Below are positions 52,187 through 61,538 of a stretch of DNA of 64,000 nucleotides, in pieces (positions within the stretch are counted from its first letter, which is position 1; every line of letters begins with the position of its first letter). The translations under genes and the position numbers were made by a program. The DNA comes from Euzebyales bacterium. GTDB taxonomy: Bacteria; Actinomycetota; Nitriliruptoria; Euzebyales; JAHELV01. The notes below the pieces were generated by a model. It saw only the letters and a list, made by a program, of their open reading frames with translations, did no database searches and had not been told where the DNA came from. The stretch is taken from the NCBI GenBank assembly GCA_036374135.1, contig DASUUK010000074.1:1-64000 (forward strand), in the 5' to 3' direction.

Positions 52187-52610
52187 GGTCGCTGCCCGGT
52201 GTGTACGTCGCCGGCCGTACCTACCCCCGGCCGACCGCGGACTGGTGTCGATGTCGCACGAGCTGGATCCCTGCTGCCCGGACTCCGCACGGATCTGGGT
52301 CGATGGCGCGTTCCGGAGCTGTCCCGGTCACCTTGTAACCGGCGACCGTCCGGATTCTACTGTCGTCCCGCTCGTCCGCGGGTCAGGCGCCGCGCAGCAC
52401 CTCGTGCACGAACTGCACGGCGACGGGAGCCGACCGCGAGCACCCGGGCAGGCTCGGCTCCAGTACGAACGGCCCCCTGTTCCCGGCCCCACCGGTCCGG
52501 CCACCAGCGACGGGACGCGACGACGAACCCGCGGACGTCGGTGACCACCGGGTCCGCAGCCATCCAGTCCGCGGTCGCGCGCCGATGGAGATGGACGTGC
52601 CGGGAGGCGC
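52187..52610. other. 424-bp interval with no convincing gene
   Basis: The interval lies between the PH-domain protein (5' end) and the copper oxidase (3' end), both on the minus strand. Short open frames exist on both strands. One minus-strand reading ends with PFVLEPSLPGCSRSAPVAVQ and FVHEVLRGA, which looks protein-like but has no start or homology I recognise. It may be relic sequence. The first bases should hold the promoter of the PH-domain gene. Confidence 0.4.
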
Positions 52611-52642
52611 CGCCCCCGGGCCGGGACACCGGCCCGGGGGCG
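52611..52642. terminator. strong GC hairpin downstream of the copper oxidase
   Basis: CGCCCCCGGGCCGG, loop GACA, then CCGGCCCGGGGGCG form a perfect 14-bp stem 22 bases past the stop of the minus-strand oxidase gene. There is no T-run, which is usual for GC-rich actinobacterial terminators. It is the strongest hairpin seen in the window. Confidence 0.7.
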
Positions 52643-52654
52643 GTCAGGTGCCGC

Positions 52655-52686
52655 CGGCCGTGATCACTCGTCGATGATCACGGCCG
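52655..52686. repeat. perfect 12-bp inverted repeat spanning the oxidase stop codon
   Basis: CGGCCGTGATCA (52655-52666), an 8-nt spacer, then TGATCACGGCCG (52675-52686). The repeat covers the last codons and stop of the oxidase gene and is followed at once, in the direction of transcription, by the 14-bp hairpin. Confidence 0.6.
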
Positions 52687-54055
52687 TGAGCATCCCGAAC
52701 ATCGTGCCGTCGGTGCGCTTGACGTGGGAGAGGATGTGGCAGTGCCAGACCCACGTGCCGGGGGTCTTCATCTCGTAGACGACCGACAGGCGCTCGCCCG
52801 GTGCGATGTTGAACGTGTCGCCGGTGTAGCGGGCACCGCGCGGCAGCATGTAGCCGTCCTTGGCGATCACCGTCCCCGGCTGGTTGTGCAGGTGCATCGG
52901 GTGTGCCATCTGCCCTTCGTTGGCGTAGTGCACCAGCACCTTGTCGCCGGCCTTGTACGCGTAGGGCGTCGTTGCCGGGAAGGACTTGCCGTTCAGCGTC
53001 AGGCCCACGTTCCCGGCATCGTTGAGGATCATCACCTGCTCGTCGACGACACCGTTGACGCCGGCGCTGTCGGCGTAGTCGCCGACGATCATGGTGCCGA
53101 ACAGCCCGTTGGGTACCTGCTCGAGGCTCATGTGGTGGCTGTGGTAGGTCATCACCGACTCCTGGTCGGCGACGAACGTGTAGCTCATGCTGTCACCGGG
53201 CGCGATCGGATCCTGCGAGATGAACGTCACACCGTCGATCTCGAAGTCGTGGTCCTTCAGGCCGTGCGGGTGGAGGCTTGTGCCGGTGTCGTCGAGCTCG
53301 TTGTGCACACGGATGGTGACCCTGTCCCCGACGTCGACCTTCATCGTGGGTCCCGGCACGACGCCGTTGTAGGCGATCGCGTCGACGACCTTGCCCGGTT
53401 CGACCTCCCACTCGGTCTCGTCGACGGTCAGCTCGAACAGCTTCGTGCCGTCGGACTGCACGTCCGGCTCGAGCGCCGCGCCGCCCTCACCCTCGGTCTC
53501 GGCGGGAAAGGCGCCGATCGAGTCGGCCATCGCCTGTTCCATCTCGGCCGCGCTCACCATCGCCTGCGCAGCCGCGCCGTCGCCGGCGGCGCTGCCCTCG
53601 CCGTCCGGCTGCTCAGCTGCGCCTTCGTCCCCGACGAGCGTCAGCGTGCCGGTCATGCCGGCGGCCTCGTGGCCCTCGATCGAACAGATCCACGTGTAGG
53701 TGCCCGGATCGAGGCCGGACACATCGAGATCGACCGACTCACCGGCGTTGAGGTCCCCGGTCGCCACGTCCGTGTCGACCACCTCGATGTTGTGGGGGAT
53801 CCCACCGGTGTTCGTCACGCCGACCGTGGACCCCGATACGACCTCGACTTCGGCAGGCTGGATGGCGAACTCGTCCAACTCGACGCCGATGTTGCCGGCA
53901 TCGTCACTGATCGGCGGCGCATCGGACAATCGCTGCTCGTCCAGCGGCGAGGCCAGGGCTCGACCCAGGGCGAAGATCGACAGGAACAGGGCCAACGCAC
54001 CGATGCCGATCGCCAGGAACGCCGGCCAGTTGACTTCGAACCTGTCCTCTGCCAT
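52664..54055 (-). CDS. membrane-anchored cupredoxin fused to a two-domain multicopper oxidase
   Basis: A 463-residue protein in three cupredoxin units. An N-terminal membrane helix (FLAIGIGALALFLSIFALG) is followed by a plastocyanin-like domain with type 1 ligands in GGIPHNIEVV and CSIEGHEAAGM (about 85-135). An acidic linker follows. Then comes a two-domain oxidase with HPHGLKDHDF, TYHSHHMSLEQ, AHPMHLHNQPG and the C-terminal HCHILSHVKRTDGTM, giving type 1 and trinuclear copper sites. Candidates are a two-domain laccase or a nitrite reductase-like enzyme; the four paired-histidine motifs favour an oxidase. The fused plastocyanin domain may deliver electrons. AGAGGA precedes the ATG. Confidence 0.87.
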   Translation of the reverse strand: MAEDRFEVNWPAFLAIGIGALALFLSIFALGRALASPLDEQRLSDAPPISDDAGNIGVELDEFAIQPAEVEVVSGSTVGVTNTGGIPHNIEVVDTDVATGDLNAGESVDLDVSGLDPGTYTWICSIEGHEAAGMTGTLTLVGDEGAAEQPDGEGSAAGDGAAAQAMVSAAEMEQAMADSIGAFPAETEGEGGAALEPDVQSDGTKLFELTVDETEWEVEPGKVVDAIAYNGVVPGPTMKVDVGDRVTIRVHNELDDTGTSLHPHGLKDHDFEIDGVTFISQDPIAPGDSMSYTFVADQESVMTYHSHHMSLEQVPNGLFGTMIVGDYADSAGVNGVVDEQVMILNDAGNVGLTLNGKSFPATTPYAYKAGDKVLVHYANEGQMAHPMHLHNQPGTVIAKDGYMLPRGARYTGDTFNIAPGERLSVVYEMKTPGTWVWHCHILSHVKRTDGTMFGMLTAVIIDE

Positions 54056-54419
54056 CTGGTCATCCTCTCCGTCGCTGAGCTGTGAAAAGAATCACAAGCA
54101 TGGTGGGGCCCGACAGGACCACCGGCCCGCGTGTGGGACCCCGATGGTCCCGTGATATCGCCCGAACCGCCCGAACGGCCTGCACCGACGGCCTCCCGAA
54201 GGCCGGCAACGGGGCCGGTCGGGGTCAGCCGCCGGCGCCCGTGCCGGGAACTCGCCGGCTCCACGCGCCGGGTCGGACCGTCGGTCGCGTACCGCCGCGC
54301 GAGGTGCGTGAGCCGGTCAGACGCGACCCGACCGCCGTGCCTGCGCGCGCTCGGTGATCTCCCGCCGGCGGCCGGATCGATGTTCGGCGTCCGGTCACCC
54401 CGTAGCACCGATGCACCGA

Positions 54420-54530
54420 CGTCCTGCCAGCACCGGGCGCGGCGACATCCTCATCGTCGAACGCGAACGCCCCACTCGCCGTTGAGGTCGGCCCAGCGCT
54501 CACGTCGCAGCGCGGGACGGGGGTCCTCAG
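54420..54530 (-). pseudogene. remnant of a glycoside hydrolase family 2 (beta-galactosidase-like) N-terminus
   Basis: On the minus strand, EDPRPALRRERWADLNGEW (from 54528) is the standard start of GH2 enzymes. One extra G (at 54471) breaks the frame, and the sequence continues in the next frame as AFAFDDEDVAAPGAGR, again as in GH2. No further GH2 homology is seen, so only about 35 codons survive. It lies in the 543-bp gap between the copper oxidase and the MFS transporter; the rest of that gap shows no gene. Confidence 0.5.
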
Positions 54531-54598
54531 GATGTGGCGTCGAGCGCCCTACGGTGCACCTGGAGACGGCGACCGATGCGTCAGGTCCCGTGACGACG

Positions 54599-56158
54599 TC
54601 ACCCTTTGCCGTCGCTCCGATGTCGCGGGTGGGCGGCGTGCACGCGCTGCGGGGCGCTCTCGACCCCGCAGTGCCAGCGATCGACCGGCGCTCTGTCACG
54701 CCGGCGCGCCCGGTCCTCGGCGGTTCGCGGGCGTGCCCCGCCGTCGGCGAGCACGTCGTCGCTGATGCGCGTCCAGGCGATCACCGCGCCGGTCAGCGTC
54801 AGTCCGGCGGTGATGAACATCGCACTCGTGAAGCCCGCCGCGAAGACGTCCGCCGGGATGTCGGCCGTGTCGGTGGTCAGTCCCGCCGCGACCGGCAGCG
54901 CCGCCGTGGCGAGCAGTTGCGCGACGCGGCTGACGGCGTTGTTGACGCCGCTGGCCACCCCCGAGTGCCGCTCGTCGGCGGCAGCGAGCGTGGTTGCCGT
55001 GACCGGTGCCACGAGCCCGGCCAGGCCCAGCCCGAAGACCACGGCCGCCGGCAGGACCGCGGTGACGTAGCTGTCGCCGGCGTCCAGCATGCCCAGCAGC
55101 ACCATGGCGACGGTCAGCACCAGCGACGCGACGGTCAGCGGGCGGCGCGGTCCGATGCGCTGCGCCAACGCACCGGAGCGCTCCGACAGCGCGAACATGA
55201 TCAGCGACACCGGGACGAACGCGGCGCCAGCCTGCGTGCCGGTGTAGCCGAGCACGATCTGCAGGTGCTGGACGAGCAGGAAGCTGACGCCGCCGAGCGC
55301 GGCGTAGACGACGAAGCAGAGGATGTTGGCCCAGGTGAACTGCGCCGACGCGAAGATCGACGGCGGCAGCATGGCGTTGGGCTCGCGGCGCTCGACGACG
55401 ACGAACGCGATCGCCGCGCCGATCCCGAGCACAAGCGCCGAGAGCAGCAGCGGGTCGAACAGGCCCGAGCGCGGCGCCTCGATCACCGCGTAGGTCACCC
55501 CGGCCAACGCCACGATCGACAGCGCCGAGCCGGGCACGTCCAGGCGGCCGCTGACCGTCCCGTCGCGGCTCTCGGGCACGTGCACGAGCGACGCCCAGAC
55601 CACGAACGCGCACAGGGGCAGCGGCAGCACGAAGACCGACCGCCACCCGACCGTGTCGACGAGCAACCCGCCGAGCACGGGCCCGGCCAGCTGCCCGATC
55701 GCCCCGAGCGCGGACCAGGCACCGATGGCGCGGGCCCGGTCCTGCGGCGCGAACGACGCCTGGAGGATCGCCAGGCTTCCCGGCGTCAGCAGCGCGCCGC
55801 CGATGCCCTGGAGCACGCGTGCGGCGACGAGCAGCGGAAGCGTCGGCGCCAACGCGCACAGCACGGAGGCCACCGCGAACCACATGACACCGATGACGTA
55901 CACGCGGCGCCGGCCGAGGCGGTCCCCCAGGCTGCCGCCCAGCAGGATCGCGGACGACAGGGTCAGAAGGTAGCCGGTGACGATCCACTGCCTGCCGGCG
56001 ACGCCGGCACCGAGGTCCCGTCCGATGGCAGGCAGGGCCACATTGACGACGGTCGCCAACAGGAACGCACTCGTCGACCCGGCGACGGTCGCCGCCAACA
56101 CCCACCGACCGGCGGCCTCGTCGAGCCGCAGACCGGCGGCCGCGTCTGCTGACGTCAT
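54599..56158 (-). CDS. MFS drug/proton antiporter, 14-helix (DHA2) type
   Basis: A 519-residue transporter with about fourteen hydrophobic helices. Motif A is GGSLGDRLGRRRVYVIG, and the DHA2 signature region is RVLQGIGGALLTPGSLAILQASF. It also has GPVLGGLLVDTVGWRSVFVLPLP, the motif C-like region. The last 45 residues are basic, histidine- and arginine-rich and unlike the family; they run toward the GH2 remnant, so the original stop may have been lost in a rearrangement. AGGAGG lies upstream of the ATG. Likely exports a drug or metabolite; substrate unknown. Confidence 0.9.
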   Translation of the reverse strand: MTSADAAAGLRLDEAAGRWVLAATVAGSTSAFLLATVVNVALPAIGRDLGAGVAGRQWIVTGYLLTLSSAILLGGSLGDRLGRRRVYVIGVMWFAVASVLCALAPTLPLLVAARVLQGIGGALLTPGSLAILQASFAPQDRARAIGAWSALGAIGQLAGPVLGGLLVDTVGWRSVFVLPLPLCAFVVWASLVHVPESRDGTVSGRLDVPGSALSIVALAGVTYAVIEAPRSGLFDPLLLSALVLGIGAAIAFVVVERREPNAMLPPSIFASAQFTWANILCFVVYAALGGVSFLLVQHLQIVLGYTGTQAGAAFVPVSLIMFALSERSGALAQRIGPRRPLTVASLVLTVAMVLLGMLDAGDSYVTAVLPAAVVFGLGLAGLVAPVTATTLAAADERHSGVASGVNNAVSRVAQLLATAALPVAAGLTTDTADIPADVFAAGFTSAMFITAGLTLTGAVIAWTRISDDVLADGGARPRTAEDRARRRDRAPVDRWHCGVESAPQRVHAAHPRHRSDGKG

Positions 56159-56496
56159 GGTCGGGTCGCCTCCTGACGCCGCCGACGGGGCGTCCCGGGC
56201 GACCGGACGGCCACCCGCGGCGATGATAGGGTGCGTCGCCCGTCCCCTGGGTTCGGTGGCCGACGCCGCCGATCGATCGGGCGTGCATCGACGTCCTCGG
56301 ACGTTTTCGGCGGGCCGTCGCCACCTGGCTGCGGAACCCGACCGAAGGACCCGCGCGGTTGGGGACGACCGACCCGTCCGTTCCGCCGGCCGATCGCCGA
56401 ACCTGAACGACATCAGACCCGACGTCCGACCTCCACCGCGGTGGCGGCAGGTCGGCGTCGCCACCCGACATGCTTCAGCGACAAAAGGGCTTCGCC

Positions 56497-56943
56497 ATGG
56501 CACTGCGTCAATACGCCTCGATCGGCTCCATCATCCTCGGCGCTCTGATGGTCGTCGGCGGGATCGCCACCTGGATACTCGTGAGCAGCACCCTCGCCGA
56601 GCAGAACATCGTGACCCCCGATGACGCCTGCCTGCCGGAGCAGGAGGTCAACGGACCGTTGACGGCGTACTGCCAGGCCGAGATCATCCAGGTGCACACG
56701 CTCGACGCCACCGGCGGGATGACCTACGCCGAGCTCGACCGTGAGGACCCCGTCCGCGAGGTCGCGATGGACTCGTCGTTCCTCCAGGCGTCGCTGTTCA
56801 CGTCGATCCTGGCCTTCGGCGTGTCGGCGATGGCGATCGCCGTCGGGATCCTGTTCATCCTGATCGGGCTGGGCATCCGCGACGTCAGGATGCAGACAGT
56901 GGGGACACCCGCCAATGAGCCTGTCGGCGCCGGGCGGAGCTGA
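56497..56943 (+). CDS. small membrane protein of unknown function
   Basis: A 148-residue protein. An N-terminal helix is YASIGSIILGALMVVGGIATWILV. A polar extracellular loop of about 70 residues holds two cysteines (DDACLPEQE and TAYCQAEII), which could form a disulfide. A second hydrophobic region spans FLQASLFTSILAFGVSAMAIA and continues to ILFILIGLGIRDVR. No named family is recognised. It ends nine bases before ppdK on the same strand and may be cotranscribed. ATG 56497 has AAAAGGG upstream. Confidence 0.7.
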   Translation: MALRQYASIGSIILGALMVVGGIATWILVSSTLAEQNIVTPDDACLPEQEVNGPLTAYCQAEIIQVHTLDATGGMTYAELDREDPVREVAMDSSFLQASLFTSILAFGVSAMAIAVGILFILIGLGIRDVRMQTVGTPANEPVGAGRS

Positions 56944-56952
56944 CGGGTCGCG

Positions 56953-59658
56953 ATGTCCACCACCTGGGTCTACCGCTTCGATCAGGTCGACGAGGTCTAT
57001 GAACGGCTCGAGGACTGGGAGGACGTCCGGGGCCTGCTCGGCGGCAAGGGGGCGAACCTCGGCGACATGACTCGCCTCGGCATACCCGTGCCGCCGGGCT
57101 TCTCGGTCACCACGGCTGCGTGCCTGGCATACCTGGACGCCGACGGGACACTTCCCGCCGGCCTGTGGGACCAGCTCGGCGACGCCCTGCGGGTGGTGGA
57201 GAAGCAGACCAGCAAGACGTTCGGCGACGCCGAGCGGCCGCTGCTGGTGTCGTGCCGGTCCGGGGCGAAGTTCTCGATGCCCGGGATGATGGACACCGTC
57301 CTCAACATCGGGCTCAACGACGAGACCGCGCGGGGGCTGGCGCGCCTGACCGGCGACGAGCACTTCGTGTACGACTCGTACCGGCGGCTCGTGCAGATGT
57401 TCGGCACCGTGGTGCTCGGCCTCCGTGACGAGCTGTTCGAGCAGGTGCTCGCCGAGGCCCGCGCCGGGCGCGCGGTCACCAGCGACGCGGACCTGACCGC
57501 CGACGATCTGCGCACGATCGTCGGCCGGTTCCGCGATATCGCGCCGCAGTTCCCGCTCGATCCGTTCGAGCAGCTGCGCATGGCCGTCGAGGCCGTCTTC
57601 GCGTCCTGGAACGGGCGGCGCGCCATCGACTACCGCACGGCCGCGGGCATCCCCCACGACCTGGGGACCGCGGTCAACGTGCAGACGATGGTCTTCGGCA
57701 ACCTCAGCGGGCGGTCTGCGACGGGCGTCGCGATGACCCGCAGCGGAGCCACCGGCGCGCCAGGGCTCGAGGGCGACTGGCTGCCGGGCGCCCAGGGCGA
57801 GGACGTCGTGGCGGGCATCCGCGCCACGCAGCCCATCGACGCGCTGGCGGAGGCGATGCCCGATGTCCACGCCGAGCTCCAGCAGATGGCACGCACGCTC
57901 GAACAGCACTACCGCGAGATGCAGGACATCGAGTTCACTATCGAGGACGGCAAGCTGTGGCTGCTGCAGACACGCGACGGCAAGCGGACAGCACAGGCTG
58001 CGGTGCGGATCGCGGTCGACCTCGCGAGCGAGGGCCTCATCGAGCGCGCTGACGCGGTGCGCCGCGTGACGCCCGCCAACATCGACTTCTTCCTCCACCC
58101 CCAGCTGAAGGCGTCCGCCCGGAACCGGGCCGACGCGGACGGCCGGCTCGTCGCGCACGGACTGAACGTGTCGCCGGGCGCGGCCGTCGGCGCGGTGGCG
58201 TTCGATCCGGACACCGCCGAGCGCTGGGGTCGCGAGGGCCGGAGCGTCGTGCTGGTGCGCCCCGAGACCAAGCCCGACGACGTCCACGGCATGCTCGCCG
58301 CCGAGGGCATCCTGACCACCCGGGGCGGACGCACGAGCCACGCGGCCCTGGTCGCACGCCAGTTCGGCAAGCCGGCGGTCGTCGGAGTCAGCGCGCTCGA
58401 GATCGACCTGCTCGGCAAGCGGGCGACCATCAACGGCGAGGTCATCGCCGAGGGTGACTGGGTGTCGCTCGACGGCAGCAGCGGCGACGTCTTCATCGGA
58501 CGGCTCGACACGTTCGTGCCCGACATCAGCGACACGTGGCTGTCGCGGCTGCTGTCCTGGGCCGACGGCATGCGCAGGCTGGGCGTGCGCGCCAACGCCG
58601 ACTCGCCGACCGATGCCGAGCTTGCCCGCACCTACGGAGCCGAGGGCATCGGGCTCTGCCGCACGGAGCACATGTTCTTCGCCACCGACCGCCTGCCGAT
58701 CATGCAGCGCATGATCATGAGCGACTCGTCCGCCGAGCGTCGTGAGGCACTCGACGAGCTGCTTCCGCTGCAGCGCGCCGACTTCGTCGGCCTGTTCCGC
58801 GTGATGGACGGCCTCCCGGTGATCATCCGCCTGGTCGACCCGCCACTGCACGAGTTCCTCCCGACCGTCGACGAGCTGTCCGAGCGGATCACCGACTCCA
58901 AGCTGCGGTTGACGTCCGCAGGGTCGCTGCACGAGGTCGACGAGCTGCTGCGGCAACTGCGTGACGACGAGGACGTGCTGCGGCGCGTCACCGCACTGCG
59001 GGAAACGAACCCCATGCTCGGCCTGCGCGGTGTCCGCCTCGCGCTCCGGCATCCCGAGATCCTGCAGATGCAGACCCGCGCCATCATCGAGGCGGCGTGT
59101 GACTGCGCGCACCAGGGCTACGAACCACGACCCGAGATCATGGTCCCGGTCGTCGCCGATCCGACGGAGCTGGCGCGCGCGCGTGACCTCATCGACACGA
59201 CCGCACGGTCGGTGCTGGACGACCGCGGGGTCGACATCGCCTACAAGGTCGGCACGATGATCGAGACACCGCGCGCCGCCGTGCTCGCGGGCAGGCTGGC
59301 CGCGTCGGCCGACTTCTTCTCCTTCGGCACGAACGACCTCACCCAGACCACGTTCGCGATCAGCCGCGACGACGCCGAGACCAGCTTCCTCGTCGACTAC
59401 GTCCGTCAGGGAGTGCTGGACCACGATCCGTTCACCTCCCTGGACGTCGACGGCGTCGGCGAGCTCATGCGGCTGGCGGTGACCGGTGGCACGGACGCCC
59501 GTGCGGACCTGGAGACCGGCGTGTGCGGAGAGCACGGCGGCGACCCGGCATCGATCGCGTGGTGCCACGCGCACGGACTCGACTACGTCAGTTGTTCGCC
59601 GTACCGGGTGCCGGTCGCACGACTTGCGGCGGCCCACGCCGCGCTCGACGAGGCGTGA
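56953..59658 (+). CDS. ppdK: pyruvate, phosphate dikinase
   Basis: A 901-residue enzyme interconverting pyruvate, ATP and Pi with phosphoenolpyruvate, AMP and PPi. The N-terminal nucleotide domain has GGKGANLGDMTRLGIPVPPG and SCRSGAKFSMPGMMDTVLN. The swivelling phosphohistidine domain has TTRGGRTSHAALVARQFGK (about 457-475), with the catalytic histidine. The C-terminal PEP domain has GIGLCRTEHMFF and FFSFGTNDLTQTTFAISRDD, ending EHGGDPASIAWCHAHGLDYV with the catalytic cysteine region upstream (TGVCGEHGGD). Length and motif order match the family. It may run toward PEP (gluconeogenesis) or toward ATP in glycolysis. Confidence 0.96.
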   Translation: MSTTWVYRFDQVDEVYERLEDWEDVRGLLGGKGANLGDMTRLGIPVPPGFSVTTAACLAYLDADGTLPAGLWDQLGDALRVVEKQTSKTFGDAERPLLVSCRSGAKFSMPGMMDTVLNIGLNDETARGLARLTGDEHFVYDSYRRLVQMFGTVVLGLRDELFEQVLAEARAGRAVTSDADLTADDLRTIVGRFRDIAPQFPLDPFEQLRMAVEAVFASWNGRRAIDYRTAAGIPHDLGTAVNVQTMVFGNLSGRSATGVAMTRSGATGAPGLEGDWLPGAQGEDVVAGIRATQPIDALAEAMPDVHAELQQMARTLEQHYREMQDIEFTIEDGKLWLLQTRDGKRTAQAAVRIAVDLASEGLIERADAVRRVTPANIDFFLHPQLKASARNRADADGRLVAHGLNVSPGAAVGAVAFDPDTAERWGREGRSVVLVRPETKPDDVHGMLAAEGILTTRGGRTSHAALVARQFGKPAVVGVSALEIDLLGKRATINGEVIAEGDWVSLDGSSGDVFIGRLDTFVPDISDTWLSRLLSWADGMRRLGVRANADSPTDAELARTYGAEGIGLCRTEHMFFATDRLPIMQRMIMSDSSAERREALDELLPLQRADFVGLFRVMDGLPVIIRLVDPPLHEFLPTVDELSERITDSKLRLTSAGSLHEVDELLRQLRDDEDVLRRVTALRETNPMLGLRGVRLALRHPEILQMQTRAIIEAACDCAHQGYEPRPEIMVPVVADPTELARARDLIDTTARSVLDDRGVDIAYKVGTMIETPRAAVLAGRLAASADFFSFGTNDLTQTTFAISRDDAETSFLVDYVRQGVLDHDPFTSLDVDGVGELMRLAVTGGTDARADLETGVCGEHGGDPASIAWCHAHGLDYVSCSPYRVPVARLAAAHAALDEA

Positions 59659-59758
59659 CGCTGAGCGAGATGTCAAGGGACCCGCCACCAGATGCTGCCC
59701 ACGCCACCGGTCGTGATCGCCGCGACGCACGTCCGCGTGGACCGTGTGCGGCTGAGCG

Positions 59759-59788
59759 TTGACGCTGCCGCCTGCAAGCGATTAGCGT
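59759..59788 (+). promoter_or_regulatory. candidate housekeeping promoter of the GAF histidine kinase
   Basis: TTGACG (59759-59764) and TAGCGT (59783-59788) are 18 bp apart, a fair sigma-70-type pair 50 bp upstream of the gene's start. A 14-bp palindrome GTCCCCCGGGGGAC (59823-59836) then overlaps the ribosome-binding region directly before the ATG and could hide it by folding. Confidence 0.5.
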
Positions 59789-59837
59789 ACAGTCCCGTTA
59801 GTCGAACGGTCCCGGAGCGGAGGTCCCCCGGGGGACG

Positions 59838-61538
59838 ATGGACGACTTGGACGCGCCAGAGGGGCCATTCGCGCACCTGCTGCTCGATGACCTCCGCGCT
59901 GGGCTGCTCCGCCACACCAATGAGATCGTCGGCGTGCGCGATGGACTGTGGCGGCTGATCCGCGCCGTCGTCCGCCTGTCGTCGGCCGAGCTCGACCTGG
60001 CCGCGGTGCTCCAGCGCATCGTCGAGGTCGCACACGAGATGGTCGACGCGCAGTACGCCGCACTCGGCGTGATCGGCGAGGACCGGAGCCTGCAGCAGTT
60101 CGTGCACGTGGGCATGGACGCGTCGACCGTCGAGCGCATCGGGCATCTGCCCGAGGGCCACGGCGTGCTCGGCCTGCTGATCGAAGAGCCGCAGGTGCTC
60201 CGACTCGACGACCTTGCCGCACATCCAGCGGCGGTCGGATTCCCGGTTCACCACCCACCGATGGACAGCTTCCTGGGCGTGCCGATCGTCATGGGCGACG
60301 TCGTCTACGGCAACCTGTACCTGACGAACCGCCGCGACGGCGACGGCTTCACCACCGACGACGCCGAGCTGGTCGACACGTTGGCCGCGGTGGCGGCCGC
60401 GGCGATCGACAAGGCGCGCCAGCACGAGACCTCGCTGCGACGACAACGGTGGCTCGAAGCGACCAGCGAGCTGACCGCCGAGCTGCTCGGTGGCGCCCCG
60501 ACCTCGCGGGTGCACGCCCTGATCGCCCGCCGCGCACGGGAGCTGACCGAGGCCGCGACGGCGACGCTGGTGTTGCGGGACGGCGACGAGCTCCAAGTCG
60601 TCGCGGCGGCGGGCCGTGCGGCCGACGCGCTGGACAACGAGCGGTTCGCGGTCGCCGGCTCGCTGCCGGAGCAGGCGATGTCCAGTGGCTCCGCGGTGGT
60701 CATCGACGACATCTCCGCGCTCGACCAGCATGTGCTGCCGGTGACGGCCGTCGGTGGGTACGGTCCGGTGATCATCGTGCCGTTGTGCGTGTCCGGGGAG
60801 GCGTTCGCCACGCTGGTGGTCGCGCGCGACAAGGACACGGCACCGTTCAGCGCCGACGAGCGCGCCGCCTTGGAGATGCTCGCGGACCAGGTGGCCCTCG
60901 CCCTGGACTACGACCGCGCGCAGTCGCAGCGCCGCCGTGCAGCGGTGTTCACCGACCGCGACCGCATCGGTCACGATCTGCACGACCTGGTGATCGGGCG
61001 CCTCTTCGGCGCCGGTCTCGACCTGAACGCCGTCGCCGCCCAAGTCGCCGATCCGGCGCTGGCCGAGCGGATCGACGCAGCGATCGACCAGGTCGATGCC
61101 GCGATCGCGGACCTCCGTGCGGCGGTCTTCGCCCTGCACGGCCGCCGACGCGACGCGGCGAGCCTCACCGATCAGCTCGACCGCGTCTGCCGCGAGGCCG
61201 AGACGGTGCTCGGCTTCTTCCCCGAGCTGCACGTCGACTCCCGGGCCGACGGGAGGGTCACCGACGAGGTCGTGCCCGACCTGCTCGCCGTCACGCGCGA
61301 GGCGCTCACCAACGTGGCGCGTCACGCCAACGCCTCCCACGCGACGGTCCGACTGCGCGTCACCGAGACGATGGTCCACCTCGAGATCGCCGACGACGGC
61401 GCCGGCATCACCGACAGGGCCCGCCGCAGCGGGCTGGCCAACCTGTCCGCCCGCGCGTCGCGACTCGGCGGCGCGCTGCGGGTCGAGGACGCGGTCGGCG
61501 GTGGGACCCGATTGCGCTGGCACGCGCTGCTGACCTAG
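59838..61538 (+). CDS. DevS/DosT-like GAF-domain sensor histidine kinase
   Basis: A 566-residue cytoplasmic histidine kinase. It has two GAF domains (about 55-190 and 215-355), a HisKA_3 dimerisation segment with the phospho-histidine in RIGHDLHDLVIGRLFGAGLDL (about 375-395), and a HATPase domain with REALTNVARHANA (N box), IADDGAGI and GLANLSARASRLGG. The first GAF contains GFPVHHPPMDSFLGVPI followed by VYGNLYLTNR, very like mycobacterial DevS/DosT, where a histidine in this region binds haem that senses oxygen or NO. Haem binding here is inference. No response regulator gene is adjacent. Confidence 0.9.
   Translation: MDDLDAPEGPFAHLLLDDLRAGLLRHTNEIVGVRDGLWRLIRAVVRLSSAELDLAAVLQRIVEVAHEMVDAQYAALGVIGEDRSLQQFVHVGMDASTVERIGHLPEGHGVLGLLIEEPQVLRLDDLAAHPAAVGFPVHHPPMDSFLGVPIVMGDVVYGNLYLTNRRDGDGFTTDDAELVDTLAAVAAAAIDKARQHETSLRRQRWLEATSELTAELLGGAPTSRVHALIARRARELTEAATATLVLRDGDELQVVAAAGRAADALDNERFAVAGSLPEQAMSSGSAVVIDDISALDQHVLPVTAVGGYGPVIIVPLCVSGEAFATLVVARDKDTAPFSADERAALEMLADQVALALDYDRAQSQRRRAAVFTDRDRIGHDLHDLVIGRLFGAGLDLNAVAAQVADPALAERIDAAIDQVDAAIADLRAAVFALHGRRRDAASLTDQLDRVCREAETVLGFFPELHVDSRADGRVTDEVVPDLLAVTREALTNVARHANASHATVRLRVTETMVHLEIADDGAGITDRARRSGLANLSARASRLGGALRVEDAVGGGTRLRWHALLT

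Noticed and set aside
56413-59730. long open frame of about 1100 codons on the minus strand
   Set aside because: It is antisense to ppdK, has arginine- and histidine-rich composition without domains, and arises from high-GC codon bias.
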